This document shows positions 17,868-25,727 of a stretch of DNA of 57,855 nt, piece by piece; the stretch's first letter is position 1, and each line of letters opens with the position of its first letter. The position numbers and the translations under genes were made by a program. The notes beneath the pieces are model-generated. The model worked only from the letters and a program-made list of their open reading frames with translations, was not told where the DNA came from and did not search any database. The stretch is from NCBI GenBank assembly GCA_020850325.1, contig JADZEW010000005.1, forward strand, positions 1 to 57,855, written 5' to 3'. This stretch comes from Methanoregulaceae archaeon (GTDB lineage Bacteria; Armatimonadota; Fimbriimonadia; Fimbriimonadales; Fimbriimonadaceae).

Positions 17868-19145
17868 ATGCTACAGGCCCTACTCGCTGGCGTTGCCAGC
17901 ATCAAAGCGCAGCAGACGCGGATGAACGTCATCGGCAACAACCTCGCCAACGTCAACACGACGGCGTTCAAGAGCTCCCGCGTCACTTTCCAAGACATGA
18001 TTTCCCAGACCCTGCGGGGGGCGTCACGTCCCGGCAGCGCCTTGGGTGGCCGCAACCCGCTCCAGCTCGGCTTGGGCGTGTTTGTGGGGGGAACGGATAC
18101 CAATATGGAGCAGGGATCGCTCAACGCCACAAACCGCCCGGCCGACTTGGCGATTCAAGGTAACGGCTTCTTCATCGTCAGCGATGGTTCGGCCCTGACC
18201 TACTCTCGAGATGGCTCCTTCGATCTCGATGCCAACGGTGACCTGGTCATGCGATCCACCGGCCAGCGCGTCATGGGTTGGCGTGCCGACTCCTTTGGTT
18301 TGATCGACTCGAACACCCCGGTCGACGCCGCTTCGGCGATCAACATCCCGGTGGGCCAGCAGAGCGCCGTCCAGCAGACGACCCAAGTCGACATGGCGGG
18401 CAACCTGAAGGGCTCGGCAACCGCTACGGACACGTGGACGACGACCGTTCGAACGTACGATGCGCTGGGTGGCTCACACGACATCACGATCCGCTTCAGC
18501 AATCGCCAGAGTCCCGCCGATGGCAACGGTCCCACCGGGGCCACTTCGAGTTGGGAGTGGCAGGCTTTCGAAGGCGACACCCCGATCGGCGACTTCTCGT
18601 CGGGTACGAATCAGCGGCTGTACTTCGATGGAACGGGAACGTTGCTGAACCCGGAAGCCATGGGCGCGGTCTCGATTCCGGCTAGCGGCGCTTCCGAGTC
18701 GTTCGGCGTGAACCTTAACTTCCGCGCTATCACGCAGCTGTCGTCGGAGACCAGCGTTCAGGTCAGCGGCCAGAACGGCTATCCGGCCGGTTCGTTGCAG
18801 GGCTTCTCGGTTAGCTCCGAGGGCATCGTCACCGGCATCTTCACGAACGGCCTCACCCGCCAACTCGGCCAGATCGCGCTGGCCAACTTCCCGAACTCGG
18901 GCGGCTTGGAGCGCATCGGCAGCAACCAGTGGCGACAGACGGATAACTCCGGCATCGCATCGATCGGCGTGCCCAAGTCGGGTGGCCGCGGCATCATCAA
19001 CGCCGGCTTCCTCGAGCAGTCGAACGTCGACATCGGTACCGAGTTCACCGAACTGATCGTCACCCAGCGTGGCTTCCAGGCGAACACCCGGGTCGTCACC
19101 ACAGTCGACGAAATGCTGCAGGACCTGATCAACATCAAGCGATAG
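17868..19145 (+). CDS. flgE: Flagellar hook protein FlgE
   Basis: 425 residues. The start MLQALLAGVASIKAQQTRMNVIGNNLANVNTTAFKSSRV is the conserved rod-hook N-terminal helix, and FSRDGSF/IQGNGFF-type segments follow (LAIQGNGFFIVSDG, LTYSRDGSFDLDANGDL). The C-terminal helix STVDEMLQDLINIKR-type (SNVDIGTEFTELIVTQRGFQANTRVVTTVDEMLQ) closes the coiled-coil core. It polymerises into the hook outside the cell. The ATG is chosen because AAGGAGA lies upstream and the hook helix begins there, although the frame is open 20 codons further up. It is the last flagellar gene here and is followed by a terminator. Confidence 0.95.
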   Translation: MLQALLAGVASIKAQQTRMNVIGNNLANVNTTAFKSSRVTFQDMISQTLRGASRPGSALGGRNPLQLGLGVFVGGTDTNMEQGSLNATNRPADLAIQGNGFFIVSDGSALTYSRDGSFDLDANGDLVMRSTGQRVMGWRADSFGLIDSNTPVDAASAINIPVGQQSAVQQTTQVDMAGNLKGSATATDTWTTTVRTYDALGGSHDITIRFSNRQSPADGNGPTGATSSWEWQAFEGDTPIGDFSSGTNQRLYFDGTGTLLNPEAMGAVSIPASGASESFGVNLNFRAITQLSSETSVQVSGQNGYPAGSLQGFSVSSEGIVTGIFTNGLTRQLGQIALANFPNSGGLERIGSNQWRQTDNSGIASIGVPKSGGRGIINAGFLEQSNVDIGTEFTELIVTQRGFQANTRVVTTVDEMLQDLINIKR

Positions 19146-19166
19146 GGCACCGCATAGCGTCAACGG

Positions 19167-19210
19167 AGGCCAGGGGTTGGTTCGTACCCCTGGCTCTTCG
19201 TCGCGTTTTT
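19167..19210 (+). terminator. Rho-independent terminator after flgE
   Basis: GCCAGGGGT pairs with ACCCCTGGC across an 8-base loop, followed by TCTTCGTCGCGTTTTT. It lies 22 bases after the flgE stop. Confidence 0.75.
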
Positions 19211-19230
19211 GGGGGTAGCAATCGTATGTG

Positions 19231-19328
19231 GGCGCGGGTTTCGAGTCGCGAGCCTGCGAGCGCCGAGGCCCCGCGCATTTCGACAAGAAGCGCAGGGCCT
19301 CGTCACTTCGTGACTCGAAACCTGCGCC
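19231..19328. repeat. Long nested inverted repeat between convergent genes
   Basis: Outer arms GGCGCGGGTTTCGAGTCGCG and CGTGACTCGAAACCTGCGCC pair in 18 of 20 positions. Inner arms GAGGCCCCGCGC and GCGCAGGGCCTC pair around a 13-base loop. It abuts the stop of the hydrolase gene. The GACTCGAAACCTG word recurs near 34617, so it is part of a dispersed family. Confidence 0.65.
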
Positions 19329-21010
19329 TAAGCCGTTGTGTCGTCATCCGGTGCCGGAGCCGGCGGCACATCAGCCTCTGCCCAACTCGGAGCGCCCCGC
19401 TCGGAGTCCTCGAACAGCATCGGCGAGGCCTCACCCGGCTCCTCGATCGGCACCGGTGGAGCCACGCTCTCGCCGGGCCACGGCCAAGGCCGATACCTCG
19501 CCCCCGGAACGAGCAAACCGAGAGAGGCAACCTCCTCCCAACTGCGCACGTCGTGCGTCGTCCGGATCGTAACTCCCGGACGGTGGCGCGTGAAGAACTT
19601 CGCGGTCAGACTCGCCAAGGGTCCTTCCGCCTCGATCGACTTGACAATCGGCGGCGGATCGCTAGCTTTCATCAACGTCCGAACCGAGGCGATCACCGCG
19701 GAGAGCGAGTCTCCCGTGAGTGCCAACGGCTCCCAACCCTCGGGCCCACCGGGTAGCAGCAAGTGCAAGACCTGAGCATAGAACTCCGGTGCACTCAATC
19801 CCGACGCGATGAGCGCAGAATCGGGCAGCGTAGGCAAGACCGTGACCCCAGTCGCCTCGCCTGCATCGACGAGCCGAAGCGCCTCCGCCGCCTCCGGCGG
19901 CTCGACTCGCCCATGCTTGCCCCAAGCTCGAAGCTCGGGGTCCTTGCCCGGATAGGGCTTGGCGAGGGCGGTCCTCCGCAACTCGAGAAACCCAGCAGTT
20001 CCGACCGGCTGGCTCAAGTGCTCGGCGGATACCGTACCTGCGGGGTAGGGGTTCGTGGCGCTGTCCGTGAGGGGACGTAGCTCGACCGCATACGGTGCGG
20101 ACGACTCTCCCTGCAGATGGTGGCGGAAGAACGCCGCGGCTACCTCCCGCATTCGCCGTGTGTAGTCCCGCGCCCCAAGGAATCGCGTCCAAGTCAGACT
20201 CGCCTCCGAACGTCGATAAGACCCCGAAAGCTTCTTGTGTGTCGCTTCGACCCCGGCCGGATCGTCCTCTTCGGCAACCATCAGTGAAAGCGGCCTTGGA
20301 GCGCGGACCGCGAGCAGGTGCGCCCAGTCGCCGAGTTCGCTCAGGCCGGGTACCGATGTGAATGCACCCGCGACGTGCGTCTCTTGGCAGTGACCGCATC
20401 CCGTCACCGCGACGGCATAAAAACGCTCATCGAGGACGGAGGCCAGCAAAGCGGCGTCGCCCCCGTAACCTGCGCCAGTCAAGCCGACCCTTTCGATGAG
20501 CAGTCCGTCCAGGGCCGCGACGACGTCGAGAGTGCGCAACAAATCCCAAACGTACACGCCGAGTGCAGGGGCTGCGTCTGAGAGGGTCGGGTCGTTTCGG
20601 TCACCCATCGCGGCCCGGTCGCTCACGCCGGGCGGATCGATCGCGAGGGTCACAAATCCGTGCAGCGCCAAGGCGATCCCGAAGCTCTGTGCCCACTCGG
20701 CGTTTCGCCCATCGCCCCAGGCATCGGCGGCGTATACGATCGCGTAGTGGGGTCCGTCGGCTGCGGGGCGGTAGACCGACAGCGGTACAACCACGCCGGG
20801 CTGCGACTCGAACTGCCATCGCTCGACCACGTAGCCTTCAAAACCCGTTCGCAAGATCTGCTGCAAATGCAGATCCGTGCGAGGAGGCAAAGGCTCCAAT
20901 CCGAGGCAACGGCGAACCTCGATCGGGTCGGCGGCGGCGACCTTGGACCGCGCGCGTTCCCGTCTTCGGGACTCGAGCAGTTTCGTGACGTCGGTGAGAT
21001 CGAGGGGCAT
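19328..21010 (-). CDS. Alpha/beta-hydrolase-fold protein lacking the nucleophile serine
   Basis: 560 residues. It resembles bacterial acetyl-xylan-esterase/Abhydrolase_7-like proteins: the strand and oxyanion region YAIVYAADAWGD (89-100), FVTLAIDPPGVSDR, then the elbow region GLLIERVGLTGAGYGGDAALLAS. In active members the elbow is GxSxGG; here position 181 is Gly (G-A-G-Y-G-G), so the usual serine is absent. The C-terminal 150 residues are a Pro/Glu-rich extension. There is no signal peptide. It is divergent from the ABC permease pair, with 29 bases between starts and facing TATAAT-like boxes, so expression may be linked. It may be a binding or regulatory relative rather than an esterase. Confidence 0.6.
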   Translation of the reverse strand: MPLDLTDVTKLLESRRRERARSKVAAADPIEVRRCLGLEPLPPRTDLHLQQILRTGFEGYVVERWQFESQPGVVVPLSVYRPAADGPHYAIVYAADAWGDGRNAEWAQSFGIALALHGFVTLAIDPPGVSDRAAMGDRNDPTLSDAAPALGVYVWDLLRTLDVVAALDGLLIERVGLTGAGYGGDAALLASVLDERFYAVAVTGCGHCQETHVAGAFTSVPGLSELGDWAHLLAVRAPRPLSLMVAEEDDPAGVEATHKKLSGSYRRSEASLTWTRFLGARDYTRRMREVAAAFFRHHLQGESSAPYAVELRPLTDSATNPYPAGTVSAEHLSQPVGTAGFLELRRTALAKPYPGKDPELRAWGKHGRVEPPEAAEALRLVDAGEATGVTVLPTLPDSALIASGLSAPEFYAQVLHLLLPGGPEGWEPLALTGDSLSAVIASVRTLMKASDPPPIVKSIEAEGPLASLTAKFFTRHRPGVTIRTTHDVRSWEEVASLGLLVPGARYRPWPWPGESVAPPVPIEEPGEASPMLFEDSERGAPSWAEADVPPAPAPDDDTTA

Positions 21011-21015
21011 AGGGG

Positions 21016-21031
21016 ATTATGGGCGTATAAT
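21016..21031. promoter_or_regulatory. Facing -10 boxes of two divergent leaderless-type genes
   Basis: CATAAT on the minus strand (21016-21021) lies 5 bases before the hydrolase ATG, and TATAAT on the plus strand (21026-21031) lies 8 bases before the permease GTG. Neither gene has a Shine-Dalgarno site. Transcripts would begin at or next to the start codons. Confidence 0.6.
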
Positions 21032-21039
21032 CGCACGTC

Positions 21040-22017
21040 GTGCGGCTAGCCAAAGCCATCCTGCTCCGGTTGCTTTTTGGCGTGGTGAGTTTGATCTTCA
21101 TCACGTTCGTTGCGTTCATTGCCGATGAGCTTGCTCCAGGTGACGCCGCGACCGTTCGCGCGGGTGAGAAAGCCACCCTCGCCCAGATCGAGCGACTCCG
21201 CCGCGACATGGGCCTCGACCGCCCGTGGCACGTGCGCTACGTGGAGACGCTGGGCAAGATGTCGCGCGGCGACTTTGGCGAGAGCTACCTCGGTATTCGC
21301 GAACCGGTCATCGACATCATCAAGCGCAACCTGCCGATGACGATGCGCCTCGCAATGGTCGCGATTCTGCTCGCGGTAACGATCGGCCTCACGCTCGGCA
21401 CTCTGGCCGCGATCTACGAGAACCGAGGCGCGGACCGGGCGGTGCTCACGCTCAGCACCTTTGGCGTCACTGTGCCCGCGTTTGTGCTCGGTCCGTTGCT
21501 GGCGATCCTGTTCAACAACTACCTGAACGACTACATTTATGGCAGCTCTGGCGTGTACGTGGCGGATTCATGGTCGACGAACCGTCGCCAAGCCGATTGG
21601 CTTTACTTGATCCTGCCCGTCGTCGTGCTTTCGGCTCGTCCGGCAGCGATGCTTACCCGCCTCACCCGCGCCAGCATGATCGAGACGATGCAGCAGGAGT
21701 TCATCCGCACCGCGGTCGCCAAGGGCGTTCCGTTTCGTCGGTTGATCATCAAGCACGCGTTGCGCAACGCGATCCTCCCGGTGGTCACCGCGACCGGCAC
21801 CAGCTTCGGCTTTCTACTCACCGGCTCGTTTGTCACCGAGAGCTTCTTCCTGCTGCCCGGGCTCGGGCGCGAGACCATCGAGGCGATCAAGCAGACGAAC
21901 GCACCCGTCGTGCAGGGCTGCATCATCGTTACTGGCCTGATGTTCCTTGCGATCAACCTGATCGTCGACCTGCTGTTGCCCGCGCTTGATCCGCGGATTC
22001 GGGAGGCTCAGGTATGA
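21040..22017 (+). CDS. ABC transporter permease, DppB/OppB type
   Basis: 325 residues with six predicted membrane helices. The N-terminal helix is LLRLLFGVVSLIFITFVAF, and the periplasmic MGLDRPWHVRYVETLGKMSRGDFGESY is typical of the DppB family. The EAA loop EFIRTAVAKGVPFRRLIIKHALRNAILPVV contacts the ATPase. It forms the channel of a peptide or nickel/oligopeptide-type importer with its partner gene, whose start overlaps by four bases (ATGA). No solute-binding protein or ATPase lies in this cluster, so these must come from elsewhere. The GTG start has a TATAAT box just upstream. Confidence 0.92.
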   Translation: MRLAKAILLRLLFGVVSLIFITFVAFIADELAPGDAATVRAGEKATLAQIERLRRDMGLDRPWHVRYVETLGKMSRGDFGESYLGIREPVIDIIKRNLPMTMRLAMVAILLAVTIGLTLGTLAAIYENRGADRAVLTLSTFGVTVPAFVLGPLLAILFNNYLNDYIYGSSGVYVADSWSTNRRQADWLYLILPVVVLSARPAAMLTRLTRASMIETMQQEFIRTAVAKGVPFRRLIIKHALRNAILPVVTATGTSFGFLLTGSFVTESFFLLPGLGRETIEAIKQTNAPVVQGCIIVTGLMFLAINLIVDLLLPALDPRIREAQV

Positions 22018-22829
22018 AGCGCCGCCGCGATCCTCTGCTGATGGCCGGGCTCGGCTTCGTCATCCTGCTGATCGCGTTCGCGGTCTTCTATCCGATTTTC
22101 GGCCCCGATCCGCTTAAGACCGGCCCGCCGTTCCAACCGCCGAGCGGGGATCACCTGCTGGGTACCGACGAACTCGGCCGCGACATTCTCAGCCGACTCG
22201 CCGCGGGAGCACGCATTTCGCTCTTCGTCGGCATCGTCGTGCAGATGATCGCGCTGACCGTGGGAATCACGATGGGCACGCTCGGCGTGTTCTCGCCTAC
22301 GTGGCTTCGCAATGTCGTCAACCGATTCACGGACGGCATGTTCGCCTTCCCGGACATTCTGCTGGCCATGCTCATCATCGGCGTGTGGTCGACCGGCGTG
22401 ATTCCCGTCATCGTTGCGCTTTCGATTACTTCGTGGCCGGGGGTTGCGAGGCTCGTCGCGACCCAGTTGGCGTCGCTCAAAGATCGCGAGTATGTTGCCG
22501 CCGCCCGTGCGGCTGGCGCCTCAACTCGCTACCTGATCCTGCGGCACATCCTGCCGCAGCTGTGGGGCATCCTCTTGGCGGTGAGCATGGTCGACATGGC
22601 GGGCACGATTCTCGCCGAGAGCACGCTCAGCTTCCTTGGTATCGGCGTTCAGCCGCCCACCCCCAGTTGGGGCAGCATGATCAACAACGCCCGTGGCGAT
22701 ATGAACTCGCACCCCGTGTTGCTGGTGTGGCCGTGCGTTCTGTTGAGCATCACGATCTTCGCGCTGAACTTTGTGGGTGACGGCCTCCGCGCCCGGTTCG
22801 ATCCGAAGAACAACTCCCGCGAAGCATAA
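22014..22829 (+). CDS. ABC transporter permease, DppC/OppC type
   Basis: 271 residues and five to six membrane helices. The N-terminal LIAFAVFYPIFGPDP and HLLGTDELGRDILSRLAAGARISLFVG match the DppC signature. The EAA loop is DREYVAAARAAGASTRYLILRHILPQLWG, and the tail LNFVGDGLRARFDPK is typical. It pairs with the preceding permease. Its stop codon lies inside the A/T tract of a terminator that serves the convergent gene. Confidence 0.93.
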   Translation: MKRRRDPLLMAGLGFVILLIAFAVFYPIFGPDPLKTGPPFQPPSGDHLLGTDELGRDILSRLAAGARISLFVGIVVQMIALTVGITMGTLGVFSPTWLRNVVNRFTDGMFAFPDILLAMLIIGVWSTGVIPVIVALSITSWPGVARLVATQLASLKDREYVAAARAAGASTRYLILRHILPQLWGILLAVSMVDMAGTILAESTLSFLGIGVQPPTPSWGSMINNARGDMNSHPVLLVWPCVLLSITIFALNFVGDGLRARFDPKNNSREA

Positions 22830-22863
22830 AAAAGTGGCCCCCGTCCAATGCAAACGGGGGCCT
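22827..22863 (-). terminator. Rho-independent terminator for the RCC1-like gene
   Basis: On the minus strand GGCCCCCGT pairs with ACGGGGGCC (9 bases) and is followed by ACTTTTTTATG. The plus-strand side lacks a T run. Confidence 0.82.
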
Positions 22864-22919
22864 GATGTCAGATGCGGTGCGGTAGTTCTGCCATGTTTAC
22901 TCCGTGGAACCCGGCGACG

Positions 22920-25610
22920 CTACTTCTTCTTCCAGTTGACTTTGACGGTGCCGGTGGCAGTACGCCCAGCATCGTCGATGATGATGTACGTGTGGTGCAT
23001 CATGCCGGGCGCGGGCGGCGATGACAGCGAGATGCGACCGTCGGGGAGAATCTGGGCGTTTGACGGACCGAAGAACCTGTAGAGCCTGATCGACAGATTC
23101 TGGGTGTGCCAGTCGTTTTCGAGCGGGTTGATCGTAACGGACTCCCCCACGATGCCCTGGTACCCGTCTTGCCGCGCGCGAGGGCCATCCGCATTGGGTG
23201 GCAGGGGAGGGCGCACCTCTAGCACCATTGAGTCCGTTGAAGTGACGCCGTACGAATCCGTAACTCGGAACACCACGGTGTAAGGTGAGAAGTAGTATGA
23301 CAAGCTGTAGGAGAGTGATGCTTCATTGCTGATGACCGAGCCATTCAGGAGCCATTGGAAGGTTAGCGGGTCACCATCGGCATCGGTCCCAACACCCGTT
23401 ACCTGAATTGGGAAGGCGGTTCCGCCGACTTCACGCGGTACGTAAATGACCACGTCGGGTCCGGCGTCGGCAACGGGCGGCTGGTTGGGTTCGGGGAGCA
23501 CCGTGACCACCACCTGATCCTCTGACCAAAGGCCTGAAGGGTCGGTGACTCGCAACAAGAACGTGTGAGTTCCTACCGGAAGCGTAGTTTGGAATGTGCT
23601 CGTTGGCCACGTGGCTGCGCCAAGACTCCACAAGTAGGTGAGAGAGTCACCATCTGGATCTGACGACGCAACTCCACTAAGTGTTATCACGGGGCTGATG
23701 TTCGTCCAAGGACTGCCGTCGTGCGGCACTGTGACCGTCTGGTCGGGGCCGGCGTCGGCCACTGGCGCCTGGTTCGGCGCTTCGGTGACCCAGATCACGG
23801 CTTCGGTTTGTCCGGTCACCGTGTTGAACGCCTCGCCGACCACGACCAACATGCCATCTCGCTTATCGAGGTCCCAGGCGTATGAGCCGCCTGCGGCGTA
23901 CTCGATGGGCAGGTAGTCGTGCAGGTCTTCGTAAAGGCCAGCCGATCCGCTCCAGATCATGGCTCTCGGGTTGCCGTTGTACATGGCGTGACCCACCTGG
24001 TGTCCGAAGCCGATGTTGTACGCCGAGGCTGCGTCGTAGCCGAGCGGGGTGAGATCAGTCCATTGCGAGTTGCTCGTCCACAGGGCCGCCCGCATTCCCA
24101 AGAAGTTCCACACGTGGCCCACATGTTGCGTTCCGTCGGTCCGAAAGGCCTCGGACGCCGTCGCGCCCGCCGGATGGATGTCCACCCACGACGCTTCGTT
24201 GCCGTACCAGACCGAGGCGTGCGGTTGGTTCGCGAAGGTGGCCGAGCCAACCTGGACTCCGTTGGCCACGCCATAGGCATGAGACCAATCTGCAGTCTGC
24301 GGATGCAAGACGGTCAAGGTCATGGTTGACGCTGTTGTGCCCGACCATAGGACCGCAACAGAGTAGTTGTTCGCCCCTGGGAATCCCCCCACGTGGAAGT
24401 AACCGTCGGTGCCGGCGGCAACGCCGTACCGATAATCATGCTGGGGAAGGGAGAAGAACGAAGTCGGCGAGCCTTGCCAAAGATTCGCGGCGTTCGTCCC
24501 GGCGGAAATGTTCGAAAACGACCCGACCTGAACACCGCCGGCAACGTCCCACAGATCGCTCCCGTCAAGGTCGCCTGAAAGGTCGACATAGGACCCGACG
24601 GTCAGGTCCGTCCAAAGCGCGGCGTTGCCGTAGCTGCCGTGGGCGGCAACGCCGCCGATTTGACCGTCGCCCGCAGCCCAGGCCGCTGAGTACCAGGCCC
24701 CAGCGGGATGAAGACTTGCGAACGTCCACTTCGGCGCCTCCAGCGCAAGACAATGGTATGTCCCCGAAGCAATGGCCTGAAATCTCCCGCTGGGCAGCGA
24801 ACCGAGCCCTCCCCCAAGATTGCCCCAAGCGTGGAGCGTGCCGTCGCTGCGGATCGCAAGACTATGCTCGGCACCGGCGGAAACTGCCACGAAGGTCCCC
24901 GCTGGCGAAGGCGTCTGACCGCTCCCGCTCGACCCGAACCCGACGACGGTTCCATCGGTGCGGATCGCAAGACTGTGGAAGTTCCCCGTCGAGACGGCCT
25001 TGTAGGTTCCCGGGGGAATCGTCCGCTGGCCGTACTCGTTCGTTCCCCATCCAACCAGCACGCCGTCGCTTCGTAGAGCGAGGCAGTGAGCTTGTCGGGC
25101 CGCGATGGCTGTGTACGTGCCTGACGGAACGTTGGTCTGACCGTAAGCGTTGTTTCCCCAGCCGACAAGCGTCCCGTCGGTGCGGATTGCCAAGCTGTTG
25201 AACGCGCCTGCCGCCACGGCCTTGAAGGTGCCAGCCGGGACGCTGCACTGCCCCCAACCGTTGTCGCCCCAGGCCGCAAGTGTGCCGTCAACACGGATCG
25301 CGAGGCTGTGGTAGCTGCCGCCCGCGACCGCCTTGTACGTGCCCGTCGGTACGTTGGTCTGGCCGTTGGAGTTGTTGCCCCAGGCGGCAAGCGTGCCATC
25401 CTTGCGGACGGCGAGGCTGTGGCCGGGTCCAGCGGCGATGGCGACGAAGTCTCCAGCTGGTGCAATGGCCTGGCCGGAGTTGTTGGAGCCCCATGCGTGA
25501 ACGGCCTGAGCGCTCGCTTGAGAAGCGCCGAGCAGGATCGGGAGCGCGAGCAGCGCGCGAACGCCCGAAGCGAATGACTTGTATGAAAGAAGTATCGGTA
25601 CCGTTTTCAT
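22920..25610 (-). CDS. Secreted RCC1-repeat and PKD-type protein
   Basis: 896 residues. A signal peptide (VRALLALPILLGASQASAQ) is followed by about seven RCC1-like repeats (roughly 35-290). Their pattern is LAAWGNNSNGQTNVPTGTYKAVAGGSYHSLAI, and they form a beta propeller. Residues about 295-600 are a second repeat series of HAF type (LHPAGAWYSAAWAAGDGQIGG, VLHPQTADWSHAYGVANGVQVGSA). Two Ig-like PKD/cadherin-type domains follow (APVADAGPDQTV, PPVADAGPDVVI) and the protein ends with VKVNWKKK. It is probably an extracellular or cell-surface structural protein. There is no PEP-CTERM tail. It is transcribed in the same direction as the subtilisin gene. Confidence 0.75.
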   Translation of the reverse strand: MKTVPILLSYKSFASGVRALLALPILLGASQASAQAVHAWGSNNSGQAIAPAGDFVAIAAGPGHSLAVRKDGTLAAWGNNSNGQTNVPTGTYKAVAGGSYHSLAIRVDGTLAAWGDNGWGQCSVPAGTFKAVAAGAFNSLAIRTDGTLVGWGNNAYGQTNVPSGTYTAIAARQAHCLALRSDGVLVGWGTNEYGQRTIPPGTYKAVSTGNFHSLAIRTDGTVVGFGSSGSGQTPSPAGTFVAVSAGAEHSLAIRSDGTLHAWGNLGGGLGSLPSGRFQAIASGTYHCLALEAPKWTFASLHPAGAWYSAAWAAGDGQIGGVAAHGSYGNAALWTDLTVGSYVDLSGDLDGSDLWDVAGGVQVGSFSNISAGTNAANLWQGSPTSFFSLPQHDYRYGVAAGTDGYFHVGGFPGANNYSVAVLWSGTTASTMTLTVLHPQTADWSHAYGVANGVQVGSATFANQPHASVWYGNEASWVDIHPAGATASEAFRTDGTQHVGHVWNFLGMRAALWTSNSQWTDLTPLGYDAASAYNIGFGHQVGHAMYNGNPRAMIWSGSAGLYEDLHDYLPIEYAAGGSYAWDLDKRDGMLVVVGEAFNTVTGQTEAVIWVTEAPNQAPVADAGPDQTVTVPHDGSPWTNISPVITLSGVASSDPDGDSLTYLWSLGAATWPTSTFQTTLPVGTHTFLLRVTDPSGLWSEDQVVVTVLPEPNQPPVADAGPDVVIYVPREVGGTAFPIQVTGVGTDADGDPLTFQWLLNGSVISNEASLSYSLSYYFSPYTVVFRVTDSYGVTSTDSMVLEVRPPLPPNADGPRARQDGYQGIVGESVTINPLENDWHTQNLSIRLYRFFGPSNAQILPDGRISLSSPPAPGMMHHTYIIIDDAGRTATGTVKVNWKKK

Positions 25611-25679
25611 TTTCAGGGGCCCTGTAAGGAGAGATATCGTCTTGATGTGGAAGGGGGTAGGACGGGGTCCGATGCCAAT

Positions 25680-25714
25680 CCCAGCCCGCCGCTCCCCTCA
25701 ATCGGCGGGCTGGG
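25680..25714 (-). terminator. GC hairpin after the subtilisin gene
   Basis: A perfect 12-base stem (CCCAGCCCGCCG with CGGCGGGCTGGG), 13 bases after the stop. No T run follows, so it may be a weak or factor-assisted terminator, or a stability element between this gene and the RCC1-like gene. Confidence 0.5.
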
Positions 25715-25727
25715 TCACTCGGTTCGA

